Assembly (NCBI GenBank): GCA_009782915.1
Contig: WRIC01000001.1
Coordinates: forward strand, 62,001 to 126,000
Length of the DNA: 64,000 nt
Reading direction: 5' to 3'
DNA from: Propionibacteriaceae bacterium
Lineage (GTDB): Bacteria; Actinomycetota; Actinomycetes; Propionibacteriales; Propionibacteriaceae
Made by a program: the position numbers and the translations under genes. Shown in pieces: positions 20,962 through 30,580 of the stretch (position 1 is its first letter; each line of letters begins with the position of its first letter). The notes below the pieces were generated by a model that had not been told where the DNA came from, ran no database searches, and saw nothing but the letters and a program-made list of their open reading frames with translations.

Positions 20962-22749
20962 ATGTCAAAGATTCTTGCGGCTGTTGCTTGGCCTTATGCG
21001 AATGGGCCACGCCATATCGGTCATGTGTCAGGTTTCGGGGTTCCCTCGGATGTTTTCTGTCGGTACCAACGAATGGCTGGCAACGATGTTTTGATGGTCT
21101 CGGGTTCTGATGAGCATGGTACGGCGATCCAGGTGCAGGCTGATCGGGAGGGATTGACCCCTCAACAAACAGCCGACAAGTATCACGGGATTATTTGTGA
21201 GGAGCTTCAGCAGCTCGGGCTCACCTATGATCTGTTCACCCGGACAACCACCAACAACCACACCGAGGTTGTCCAGGAATTATTCCGAGCCTTGCATGCC
21301 AATGGGTACGTGGTGCCCAAGAAAGGGATGGGAGCGATTTCACCCAGTACGGGTCGTACCCTTCCTGATCGGTATATCGAAGGAACCTGCCCGTACTGCA
21401 AGTCAAGTGATGCTCGCGGTGACCAATGCAACTCTTGTGGAAAACAGCTTGACCCTATTGATCTCATTGACCCGCGGTCCTCGGTGGATGGGGAGGAGCC
21501 AAAGTTTATCGAAACCGAGCATTTCTATCTTGACCTGCCTGCCTTGGCTGGTTCACTAGGAGACTGGTTGGCCACACGCCAAGACTGGCGACCCAATGTG
21601 ATGAATTTCTCCCAACAGCTATTGGGTGAACTGAAACCACGCGGGATCACCCGGGACCTGGATTGGGGGATTCGGATTCCACTCGACGGTTGGCGGGACA
21701 ATCCCATGAAGTCGATCTATGTCTGGTTTGATGCTGTGATCGGTTATCTCTCTGCTGCGATCGAGTGGGCGCGACGCAGTGGCGACCCGGAGGTATGGCG
21801 TCAGTGGTGGCAAAACCCGGAAGCACTGTCGTACTATTTCCTCGGAAAAGACAACATCACTTTCCACTCAGTGATCTGGCCCGGGATTCTCTTGGGCGCC
21901 AATGGACAAGGGGATCGTCAAGGGAAACCCAGCGCGTATGGTGAACTCAATCTGCCCACTGAAGTGGTGTCCTCAGAGTTCCTGATGATGCAAGGAGGGA
22001 AACTCTCCACTTCGTACAATCGCGTGATCTATGTCCGTGACTTCCTGGCCGAGTACGGTCCCGATGCTCTGCGCTATTACATCGCTGTGGCCGGGCCAGA
22101 AAACACCGACACAGTGTTCACCTGGGAGGAGTTCGTACGCCGTATCAACACCGAACTGGCTAATGAGTGGGGAAACCTAGTGAATCGGTCTATTTCGATG
22201 GCCCACAAAAACAATGGTTGTATTCCCACACCTGGTCCCCTCGAACAGGTCGATATTGACCTGCTGGAGACAGCTAAACAGGGATTCACGATCGTGGGGG
22301 ATCACTTGAAGAAAGCCAAGTTCAAACTCGCCATCACCGAAGCGATGAGGGTGGTGTCTGCTGCCAACCGCTACCTGTCGGAAACTGAGCCCTGGAAACT
22401 CAAGGACAACCCCGCCCGGCGTGACACTGTGTTGCACACCACCCTCCAGGTAGTCAGTGATGCCAATACTCTGCTGACTCCTTTCCTTCCCCATGCCAGC
22501 CAGAAGGTCTTCGAAGCATTGGGCGGTACGGGGGTCTGGGCCGCTCAACCCGTGATTCAGCAGGTCAGCGAAGAAGGTGGGAACCCCTATCCGATCCTCA
22601 CTGGTGATTATGCCAGCGAGTTGGCCACATGGGAGTCGCAGCCGATCGAAGTCGGTCGTCGGTTAGCGAAACCCGAACCACTGTTCGCCAAGCTGGACGA
22701 GGAGTTAGGCAAAACCGGGCCCTCATGGGCTCCCATCGAATCCCAGTGA
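20962..22749 (+). CDS. metG: methionyl-tRNA synthetase
   Basis: [32 protein letters not shown]...[15 protein letters not shown] track extension to 20800 is repeat-encoded. Confidence 0.96.
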   Translation: MSKILAAVAWPYANGPRHIGHVSGFGVPSDVFCRYQRMAGNDVLMVSGSDEHGTAIQVQADREGLTPQQTADKYHGIICEELQQLGLTYDLFTRTTTNNHTEVVQELFRALHANGYVVPKKGMGAISPSTGRTLPDRYIEGTCPYCKSSDARGDQCNSCGKQLDPIDLIDPRSSVDGEEPKFIETEHFYLDLPALAGSLGDWLATRQDWRPNVMNFSQQLLGELKPRGITRDLDWGIRIPLDGWRDNPMKSIYVWFDAVIGYLSAAIEWARRSGDPEVWRQWWQNPEALSYYFLGKDNITFHSVIWPGILLGANGQGDRQGKPSAYGELNLPTEVVSSEFLMMQGGKLSTSYNRVIYVRDFLAEYGPDALRYYIAVAGPENTDTVFTWEEFVRRINTELANEWGNLVNRSISMAHKNNGCIPTPGPLEQVDIDLLETAKQGFTIVGDHLKKAKFKLAITEAMRVVSAANRYLSETEPWKLKDNPARRDTVLHTTLQVVSDANTLLTPFLPHASQKVFEALGGTGVWAAQPVIQQVSEEGGNPYPILTGDYASELATWESQPIEVGRRLAKPEPLFAKLDEELGKTGPSWAPIESQ

Positions 22750-22781
22750 TAACAATACCTTCTGCTTTGTCAACGCTTTCC

Positions 22782-22935
22782 GTCACCCTGCGCGAAGACG
22801 TCGCAGGGTCCAGAACTCACATTTCAACTACTGTGTAGTCTGGATTCTGCGACTTCGCGCAGAAAGACGGGGTTGGGTTCGCACAGGAAGACGGGGTTGG
22901 GTTTGCGCAGGAAGACGGGGTGGGTGCACTGCGTG
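22782..22935. repeat. family A bipartite element with 24-bp tandem tail
   Basis: CGTCACCCTGCGCGAAGACGTCGCAGGGTCC ... GACGGGGTTGGGTTCGCACAGGAA repeats. Confidence 0.9.
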
Positions 22936-22988
22936 GACGGGTTGGATGTGCTTCGCAGGAGGGGAGGGTGTTAAGCATGCCCGCTTGG

Positions 22989-23882
22989 TCAGAGGAAGTC
23001 ACTGAGATAGGGGGCTAGCAGGGCGTACCCGACAAAGGCGAAGATGTCGATGAGGGTGTGGGTGATGACTAGAGGGAGAACCCTCTTGGTTTTCAGGTAG
23101 ATCAAGCCGAAAGCCAGTCCCATGACCAGGTTGCCGAGGAAACCGCCAAAACCCTGATAGAGGTGGTAGCTTCCGCGGATCACCGCTGATGTGATGAGGA
23201 CGGCAACCGGCGCCCAGTTGAGGGTTCGTAAACGGGTGAAGAGGTAACCTACCATGATGACCTCCTCGCTGACTCCGGCGACAATAGCGGCGCAGATGAG
23301 GACCGGAATCGTCCACCAGTGGGCGCTGAGATTAGCGGGGGTGACCTCGGTGTTGATCCCCAGGTAGCGGGCCAGAAAATAGAAACCCAGCCCTGGAATG
23401 CCAATCCCTGCACAGATTGCCACCCCGAGACCAAGGTCCTTCCATGGTTGGGCCAGATTGAAACCAATCAGTGAGCGGGCTTGCCCGTACGCCAGATACA
23501 GCAGATACAACACCAGTAGCACCTCAGCGGTGGGCAGGATGAAGTAAAACAGCTGGTAGGACAGGTCCAACCAGGGCCGATCGGGAACAATTGATGGATT
23601 CATCCGTGTGGTTTGCTCAGCGAGGGGTACGTCCCTGGTTAGTCGCTCGATGATCGCCAGAATCGAGGAAACCCCCGACCGCCCGAAACTAATAGCGAGC
23701 ACAATGATGATTTCCAGAGCAACCAACCTAGCGATCTGGATGTGACGGTGGGGACGGGCTCCGCTGTCCCACTGTGACAAAACAGTACCGTCCCCATTTG
23801 TCTCATCTGTCTCAGGTGTGATCTCGGGGCCAGTCTCCAGTGCGACAGCGGGGCATGTCCCCGCCATGGGAGGTTGACTCAC
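22989..23882 (-). CDS. CPBP family intramembrane metalloprotease (CAAX protease-like)
   Basis: multi-TM; GVSEEVIMVGYLFTRL, FGLIYLKTKRVLPLVITHTLIDI; GTG start overlaps stop of upstream PRODH gene. Confidence 0.88.
   Translation of the reverse strand: MSQPPMAGTCPAVALETGPEITPETDETNGDGTVLSQWDSGARPHRHIQIARLVALEIIIVLAISFGRSGVSSILAIIERLTRDVPLAEQTTRMNPSIVPDRPWLDLSYQLFYFILPTAEVLLVLYLLYLAYGQARSLIGFNLAQPWKDLGLGVAICAGIGIPGLGFYFLARYLGINTEVTPANLSAHWWTIPVLICAAIVAGVSEEVIMVGYLFTRLRTLNWAPVAVLITSAVIRGSYHLYQGFGGFLGNLVMGLAFGLIYLKTKRVLPLVITHTLIDIFAFVGYALLAPYLSDFL
23740..23800 (-). repeat. family B repeat inside CPBP coding sequence
   Basis: TGTGACAAAACAGTACCGTCCCC within ORF, encoding NGDGTVLSQWDSG. Confidence 0.9.
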
Positions 23883-24802
23883 CGGGAGATCATTCCGCGA
23901 AGGAAGAAGAAGAAGTTGGCGGGTCGTTCGGCTATGCGGCGGATGAAATAGGAATACCAGTTGTCACCGAAGGGGATATAGACCCTGACAGTGTGTCCCA
24001 AATCCACAAGTCGTTCCTGCTCGAAGGTGCGTACCCCATAGAGCATCTGGAATTCGAAGTCATCGAGTCCGCGATTATTGTGGGCGGCCAGCTCTTGGGC
24101 AATATCGATCATGACGGGGTCGTGGGTGGCCAACAAGGGCATCCCTTCACCTTCCATGAGTACTTTCATGCATCGGATGAAACTCAAATCCACATCATGT
24201 TTATCGGTGTACGAGGCTTGGGTGGGCGGGCGATAGGCCCCCTTGCTCAAGCGGATTCGTGATCCTGGCCCGCTCAAAGACCGGCAATCCTCTTCGGTTC
24301 GTCTCAGGTTGGCTTGGACAAGGCATCCAAGATGTGGATGTTTTTTGCGGAGTTCTTTCACAATGCGAATAGCTTTCGCCACCGTGGGTAGACCCTCCAT
24401 ATCGATGGTCAGTGTGGTCCCTACCTCGCCAGCTTTCTGGGCGATGCGTTCAGCATTCTTGGCCGCCAGTTTTTCACCGTCACGCAAACCCAACCCGAGT
24501 GCACTGAGTTTTACCGACACTTCGACATCTTTTTCCCATCCTCGTTTTTTGATCTGATCGAGGAAATCGAGGTATTGAACGACCACTGCATCAGCATGTT
24601 CTACCGAGTGAATCTCGTACCCAAGATAGTCGACGGTTGCCTTCATCCCCTTGTCAAGCAGGGTTTCGACCGTGGAAGCCGCGTCAACCCAGGAGCTACC
24701 AGCAACAAAGTGTCTCACCACTCGACTGGTCAGAGGGTTAGCCATGAGAAGCCTTCTCACGGTCTCGCTCCTAGCTAGGGCGAGGAAGAATGCGCGATAC
24801 AT
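23879..24802 (-). CDS. proline dehydrogenase
   Basis: KLSALGLGLRDGEKLAAKNAERIAQKAGEVGTTLTIDMEG...LLATHDPVMI; ADERRAVRRIAERPANFFFFLRG-type C-terminus (YSYFIRRIAERPANFFFFLRG). Confidence 0.93.
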   Translation of the reverse strand: MYRAFFLALARSETVRRLLMANPLTSRVVRHFVAGSSWVDAASTVETLLDKGMKATVDYLGYEIHSVEHADAVVVQYLDFLDQIKKRGWEKDVEVSVKLSALGLGLRDGEKLAAKNAERIAQKAGEVGTTLTIDMEGLPTVAKAIRIVKELRKKHPHLGCLVQANLRRTEEDCRSLSGPGSRIRLSKGAYRPPTQASYTDKHDVDLSFIRCMKVLMEGEGMPLLATHDPVMIDIAQELAAHNNRGLDDFEFQMLYGVRTFEQERLVDLGHTVRVYIPFGDNWYSYFIRRIAERPANFFFFLRGMISR

Positions 24803-24996
24803 ATCAGTGTCCTTCCCCAGGAGAACCCGGCGGTGGGTTCCCTTGGTTGAATGTGTCTGTGTGTGATTCTAGTTCATTGGTGACCAGTTCGGTTGACTGT
24901 GCTCACCGATCCATACCACACCTGAACCAGGCAAAGAATTCAGTCTCGCTACTGGCTCGATTTCGTGACTGGACCTGAGACAGGCAGAATAGGGGT

Positions 24997-25632
24997 ATGC
25001 ATCTCGATCATGTCATCTTTGCCGCGGGCCCCCTTGGATTGAAGGGCGAGGCTGAGAGGCTGGAATCCCTGCTTGGCGCGAAGTCCTTTGATGGGGGACT
25101 CCATCCTGGTTTTGGTACGCAAATGCGTTTGATCCCTCTCGCCGATGGTCGCCACATCGAAATCGTTGAGGTTCTCGATCATCCAGCAGCAGAAAAGGCC
25201 CCCTATGGTCAAGCAGTACGGGCACGCAGTGAACTCGGTGGTGGATGGCTCGGATGGGTGATCTGTCTCGATGATCTGACCACGTACGAGGAAAGGCTCG
25301 ACCGCAAAGCCCGTCACGGTGCCCGGCATTTCCCTGATGGTCGTCTCCTGGAGTGGGAGCAACTGGGTGTCATGGGTCTCATCGCTGATCCTCAGGTTCC
25401 TTTCTTTATTCGCTGGATCTCTGAACCTGGTTTGTTGCCTTCAGCCTTGGAGGGAACCATTGGATTGCATGAGATAGAAATTGCTGGCAGCAGACAAAGA
25501 GTTGAGGAGTGGTTGGGGGAGGAACTTCCCGACAACTTCGATTCGGTCAACATCAATTTTGATGCCCCGAGTGGTTACCCGGGAATCATGTCTGTGACGT
25601 TCAGCACCGACAAGGGTTTAGTCAGAATCTGA
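24997..25632 (+). CDS. glyoxalase-like (VOC superfamily) protein
   Basis: LDHVIFAAGPLGLKGEAERLESLLGA...FGTQMRLIPLADGRHIEIVEVLDHP. Confidence 0.8.
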   Translation: MHLDHVIFAAGPLGLKGEAERLESLLGAKSFDGGLHPGFGTQMRLIPLADGRHIEIVEVLDHPAAEKAPYGQAVRARSELGGGWLGWVICLDDLTTYEERLDRKARHGARHFPDGRLLEWEQLGVMGLIADPQVPFFIRWISEPGLLPSALEGTIGLHEIEIAGSRQRVEEWLGEELPDNFDSVNINFDAPSGYPGIMSVTFSTDKGLVRI

Positions 25633-25669
25633 CCCTCTTTCGTCGCAACCGCAGATAAGCTCACCGTAT

Positions 25670-27037
25670 TCACTTCCGTTTCAAATCGAGAAGGTTCAAC
25701 ACGAAAGACAAACTGGGCGCCTCGATGATTTGCAGAGTTGACGGTATGCGGTCACGGTCTTGATGACCTTGTGGAATGATCGCTGTTGTGACCCCCAATC
25801 GTGCAGCCTCCATCAGCCGGCGTTCCAGATCAGCAACGCGGCGAACCTCACCAGCTAAACCTATCTCTCCGATGACCACAGTATTGTCGGCAATGGGTTG
25901 GTCACTGATCGCGGAAGCCAGGGCACAACCGAGAGCTAAGTCGGCAGCTGGATCGCTGATCCGTACCCCACCCACGGTGGAGGCATAGACATCAAGGCTG
26001 TGACATTTCCGTCCAGTACGTCGTTGGAGAACAGCCAGGACCATCGCCAAACGGGCATAGTCCACGCCATTACTGACACGGCGGGGGTTGTTTGCTGCGG
26101 TGGGGACAACCAGGGCCTGGATCTCTGTGATGAGTGGACGCCTGCCCTCCACCGACACTCCCACCGCTGAACCAGACACGGGCTCGGCATATCGAGAGGT
26201 GAAGATACCTGAAGGATCGGGCACTTCCTTGATTCCTGTGTCACCCAGTTCGAAGCAACCTATTTCATCGGCTGGACCGAACCGATTCTTGGTTGCGCGG
26301 ATCAAACGGAACCCCGTATGGCGATCCCCCTCAAAACTCACCACCACATCCACCAGATGTTCCAGGGTACGTGGACCAGCGATGGCCCCCTCCTTGGTGA
26401 CATGACCCACCACGATGACCGGGGTGGAGGTTTCTTTTGCCCTATGAATCAGCGCTGAGGCAACCTCTTTCACCTGGGCAACCCCACCGGGGGAACCCTC
26501 ACTCAACCCACTGATAGTTTGGACAGAATCGACCACAACCAGGGAGGGTTTCAGCGATTCGATATGCCCAAGAACAACAGGAAGATCGGTTTCTGCAGCA
26601 AGATAGAGTTCCTTAGTTTCTGCCGAGGTTCTCTGCGCTCTCATGCGTACCTGCCCTGCTGATTCTTCACCAGTGACATAGAGGGTGGTTCCTCTGGTTC
26701 GCGCCCAGCGAGCTGCCACCTCCAACAGCAGGGTTGATTTTCCCACCCCGGGTTCACCAGCAAGCAGGATCACCCCACCAGGGACGAGCCCACCGCCGAG
26801 GACACGGTCCAACTCACCCACAGTGGTGGGCAGGTGGATCGTCGTGGTGGGGTCCACGTCTGTGATGGGGACAGCCCGCGACAGGGGAATCACTGGCGCG
26901 ATCTTCTTCGCCACACCAGCCCTGCCTTCATCGAGGGTGCCCCACTGCTGGCATTCCCCACATCGGCCCACCCATTTCGTCGACATCCATCCGCATTCCG
27001 CGCAGGTGAAGGAATTTTTCGTTTTCAATGCTGTCAT
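25670..27037 (-). CDS. radA: DNA repair protein RadA
   Basis: zinc finger CAECGWMSTKWVGRCGECQQW, Walker GEPGVGKSTLL, KNRFGPADEIGCFEL. Confidence 0.98.
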   Translation of the reverse strand: MTALKTKNSFTCAECGWMSTKWVGRCGECQQWGTLDEGRAGVAKKIAPVIPLSRAVPITDVDPTTTIHLPTTVGELDRVLGGGLVPGGVILLAGEPGVGKSTLLLEVAARWARTRGTTLYVTGEESAGQVRMRAQRTSAETKELYLAAETDLPVVLGHIESLKPSLVVVDSVQTISGLSEGSPGGVAQVKEVASALIHRAKETSTPVIVVGHVTKEGAIAGPRTLEHLVDVVVSFEGDRHTGFRLIRATKNRFGPADEIGCFELGDTGIKEVPDPSGIFTSRYAEPVSGSAVGVSVEGRRPLITEIQALVVPTAANNPRRVSNGVDYARLAMVLAVLQRRTGRKCHSLDVYASTVGGVRISDPAADLALGCALASAISDQPIADNTVVIGEIGLAGEVRRVADLERRLMEAARLGVTTAIIPQGHQDRDRIPSTLQIIEAPSLSFVLNLLDLKRK

Positions 27038-27145
27038 AGGGACACTCTAGAAAACACCACTGACAAAACTGGACCTGCCCTCGGGCGCGACCACTAACAC
27101 GCCTTGGGCGACCACGATGATGCTCCGGAACACTAGGCTTGGGGT

Positions 27146-28168
27146 ATGTGGATTCCCAGTGTCGTCTTCGGGTTGTGTTTCGTGGTTGGTGTTCTGCGTG
27201 ACCCGCGCCGGATGAGATGCGCCATCTTCGGGTTGCTCACCGTGGCGTCATTGTTTTTCTGGGGGCTGATGTTTCTCCTGCCTCACGACAGTTCCGACAA
27301 ATATGGCCCATACATCCTGTTGGTGCTCATCATTGTCGTCATTGTGACCATTGTGCTGCTGGGTGTTGTCCTGATTCTCAACGGTTTTGTGATGGTACGC
27401 AAAGAGGGCCGTCGCCTGGCTAACCTCCTGGGTTTGATTCTTGGTGTGGTGATGGTCAGCTATGTTGTGCTGGTTTTGTGGGCGATTGTTGACAACCAGA
27501 TCCAGTGGTTTGTTTGGGTAATCTTGGTTGGTTTCCCGATGGTATTCCTGGGGTTCGGTTTCCTCGGATTTCTGCTGTATTCAAGAATATATCTTGCGGC
27601 AACCAAGCGGTGGGCGAAACCCCCAGATGCGGTGATCATTCTCGGGTCGGGGCTCATCAACAATCATGTACCGCCCCTTCTCGCCAGCCGCTTGGAGGCC
27701 GGGATAGCCCTGTTCAAGGCCCCGAATCGGGACCAGGAACCTCTGCTGATTGTCTCAGGGGGAATGGGCAGTGATGAGGCTCGTAGCGAGGCTTCAGCGA
27801 TGTCTGAGTATCTTGTGGGCGCAGGGATACCCGCCGATCAGATCATTGAAGAGAATCAGTCCACCACCACCAAGGAGAACATCTCTTTGACCAAGGAACT
27901 ACTATCCGAGCGAGGATTCACCGGGCGAGTGGCCACAGTCACCAACAATTTCCATGCTTTTCGTTCAGCGATGCTACTATCGCGGGCCAAGATGCTCGGT
28001 CACGGGATTGGTTCACCGACCGCCCGATATTATTGGCCGGCAGCAGTGATCAGAGAGTACGCGGCGGTCCTGCTTGATTCTCTAGGGTTTGTTGTTGTTG
28101 GTCTGTGTGTATCCGCTCTTCCACTGGTGTTTTTCGCCTTGATGAAGATCCTGGGAGCCGTGCAGTGA
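27146..28168 (+). CDS. YdcF/ElyC-like (DUF218) membrane protein
   Basis: N-terminal TMs then VIILGSGLINNHVPPLLASRLEAGIALF...SGGMGSDEARSEASAMSEYL. Confidence 0.85.
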   Translation: MWIPSVVFGLCFVVGVLRDPRRMRCAIFGLLTVASLFFWGLMFLLPHDSSDKYGPYILLVLIIVVIVTIVLLGVVLILNGFVMVRKEGRRLANLLGLILGVVMVSYVVLVLWAIVDNQIQWFVWVILVGFPMVFLGFGFLGFLLYSRIYLAATKRWAKPPDAVIILGSGLINNHVPPLLASRLEAGIALFKAPNRDQEPLLIVSGGMGSDEARSEASAMSEYLVGAGIPADQIIEENQSTTTKENISLTKELLSERGFTGRVATVTNNFHAFRSAMLLSRAKMLGHGIGSPTARYYWPAAVIREYAAVLLDSLGFVVVGLCVSALPLVFFALMKILGAVQ

Positions 28169-28228
28169 GATGAAGTGGAATCACATCGAGGTGTGAAGAT
28201 ACACTACTGATTCAGGAAAGGACTCTCA

Positions 28229-29569
28229 ATGAAAGCTAGGTTGGCCGTACTCATGATGGCACTGGCGCTAGCTTTCACCGGATGTGTCATCCCACCGCGT
28301 GAAGGGGAGAACGTTGTTGTGTGGTTGGTGGAGGGAAGCACACCGGCAACGCTGAGAGAATACCTCGTCCAACAGTTTGCTATCACCAATGGGGGCAATT
28401 TGGTGATCAATCAGATGCCTGCCGATGCCATTATTGCGCGGGCTTTTGAAGCTCGGTCGGGGGAATTTGATCGTCCCGATGTGGTGGAGATCCCCTCGTA
28501 CGCCACCTCAACACTGGTCGCCAATCAGGCCTTCGCCGATATCTCCCCCATGGCTTCGGATGTGCAAGCCCGCAAGCTTGTTCCAAGCCTGGTTGAGTTG
28601 GGGGTCCTCAAAAAGCGAAACTACGCCTATCCGTACTTGTTCACCACCCGCTATCTGTACTATCGCAAAGACATCTATGCCTTAGCTGAGATCGAAGAGC
28701 CCCCGGCTACCTTGAATGAATTTCAGGAAGCTGCGATCAAAATCGCCGAAGACAATCCACGCAAAATCAAGGACTTTTCGGGGATATATCTCGCCGACCA
28801 GGACTGGCATGATGCTCTCGGATGGATCTATGCCAATGGCGGGGCTCTGGCGAGATATCGCGCTGGGGACAGGTGGGAATCGACGTTGTCGGAGCCTGAA
28901 ACTGTTGCTGGCCTTGAACAATTGCAGGAACTTCACGCGAAAGCCAACAAGGGAACCTGGGGGGACCCGATTAATCGCCCCTGGATTTATCTCAACGAAG
29001 TCGATTGGAAGTATGACGCTTTTGGCGGGTATATCGACACCACGGTGTCTGCGGCCACCATCATGGGCAATGATTCGATGCGCGCTCGACTTGGTGATCG
29101 GGTGAGATCGAAAACCGGTGCGCGAGTGCGCCAGTGGAATGAGGAGGAATTCGGCATCTTTCCTCTTCCTGGGCAGGATGGGAACCCTGCTCCAACACAC
29201 GTCAGGGGCTCCTGTCTCGCGATCCTGTCCCAGTCTCCCCGCCAGAAGGGCGCGCGCCAGTTTCTAGAAATCATTTATTCGCCCGAGTTCCAAAAAATGT
29301 TGGCTCTCAATGGGAAAACCCCAGCGAATAAAGACTATTGGTCGATGCTGGGGTCGGGGGAATTTGCCTCGACCACTATTGCTGTGAGCCAGAGCGCTCA
29401 ACCCACCCCAGCAGCACCAGGGTGGCTCTATATTGAACAGTCGGGAAAGCTTGAAGAGTTTTTCACTCGGGTGATGCGCGGTGGGGACATCGACAAGCTG
29501 ACACGTCAGTACGACAAGGAGTTTGACGAGATGTTGAATTCTATTCATCCACCCATCGAAGAGGAATAA
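28229..29569 (+). CDS. extracellular solute-binding lipoprotein (family 1 SBP)
   Basis: lipobox FTGC; TLNEFQEAAIKI, SBP-like fold pattern. Confidence 0.85.
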   Translation: MKARLAVLMMALALAFTGCVIPPREGENVVVWLVEGSTPATLREYLVQQFAITNGGNLVINQMPADAIIARAFEARSGEFDRPDVVEIPSYATSTLVANQAFADISPMASDVQARKLVPSLVELGVLKKRNYAYPYLFTTRYLYYRKDIYALAEIEEPPATLNEFQEAAIKIAEDNPRKIKDFSGIYLADQDWHDALGWIYANGGALARYRAGDRWESTLSEPETVAGLEQLQELHAKANKGTWGDPINRPWIYLNEVDWKYDAFGGYIDTTVSAATIMGNDSMRARLGDRVRSKTGARVRQWNEEEFGIFPLPGQDGNPAPTHVRGSCLAILSQSPRQKGARQFLEIIYSPEFQKMLALNGKTPANKDYWSMLGSGEFASTTIAVSQSAQPTPAAPGWLYIEQSGKLEEFFTRVMRGGDIDKLTRQYDKEFDEMLNSIHPPIEEE

Positions 29570-29603
29570 CCGTTATGCTCTTAGATGAGGCAAGGGGGTC
29601 GAG

Positions 29604-30527
29604 ATGTTTAGTTTAGGGATCGACATTGGCGCAACGAAAGCCCATGGGGTTGTTCTGGATGCTGCTAACAAGGTTGTTGCCGAACATGCTGTTTTTTCTC
29701 GCCGCGGGGAGCAGGGTGTCACCGCTGTTCTCATGGAGATTGCCAACACTGTTGCCGCTGATGTGGGTGTGCAGCTGAGTGATTTCACATCGGTGGGTGT
29801 GGGGATCGCGGGTGTGGTGAATCGTGAAGCTGGTGAGGTCACCAATGGTGTCAACCTGGATTTGCACAATTTTCGGCTCGTCGAGCGGGTTGCCGAGTTT
29901 TTTTCCGTACCGATCAAAATCGATAATGATGTGAAGGCGACCGTGATCGCCGCGGGGATGATTCTTGATTCCCCGTCGGTGACCTATGTGAATTTTGGCA
30001 CGGGTGTGGCTGCAGCTACTCTCGATGGTCGGCTGATTCGCGGACACGACAATTTGGCTGGCGAGATTGGTCACATCATTCTTGATCCCCATGGTGAGCC
30101 TTGTCGCTGTGGGAAGCAGGGCTGCATCGAGACGATCACTGGTGGGGCCTACCTGGCACCACGCATGGATGCCTTGGGTTTGGATTGGACCACTCTCAAT
30201 GAGGACCAGTCACCTCTGGGTCAGGCCGCTCTTGATCAGGCAGTACGCGCCATCGCTCGCGTGGTGGCTTTCGTGTCGTTGGCGTACAGCTCCGATCATG
30301 TTCTCTTGGGTGGCGGTGTCGTTCAGGCGGCCCCCTGGCTGTTGCCCACGTTGAAGGATTTCCTCGTCCACCGGGCCCACCTGGTTTTCCCCGACTATGT
30401 GCTGATGGCCTCCAAGCTTGAATACTTGGCTGAGGACCTCCAAATAGCAGCAATCGGCGCAGCCCTCATCGGCCAAGGCCACACCGAGGGCTACCAACTC
30501 CCCAACTCTGGCCACTGCACCTCCTAG
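29604..30527 (+). CDS. ROK family sugar kinase
   Basis: FSLGIDIGATKAHGVVLD...GEIGHIILDPHGEPCRCGKQGCIET. Confidence 0.95.
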   Translation: MFSLGIDIGATKAHGVVLDAANKVVAEHAVFSRRGEQGVTAVLMEIANTVAADVGVQLSDFTSVGVGIAGVVNREAGEVTNGVNLDLHNFRLVERVAEFFSVPIKIDNDVKATVIAAGMILDSPSVTYVNFGTGVAAATLDGRLIRGHDNLAGEIGHIILDPHGEPCRCGKQGCIETITGGAYLAPRMDALGLDWTTLNEDQSPLGQAALDQAVRAIARVVAFVSLAYSSDHVLLGGGVVQAAPWLLPTLKDFLVHRAHLVFPDYVLMASKLEYLAEDLQIAAIGAALIGQGHTEGYQLPNSGHCTS

Positions 30528-30542
30528 CGTGACCAACGCCCC

Positions 30543-30568
30543 GTCACCCTGCGCGCAGTCGCAGGGTC
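30543..30568 (+). repeat. solitary family A hairpin fused to family B-like half
   Basis: GACCAACGCCCCGTCACCCTGCGCGCAGTCGCAGGGTC. Confidence 0.8.
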
Positions 30569-30580
30569 TATCCTTGAGTT

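Noticed and set aside
20540-21010. Minus-strand ORF 20540-21010 with [16 protein letters not shown] repeats
   Set aside because: Repeat-derived open frame antisense to the metG upstream region.
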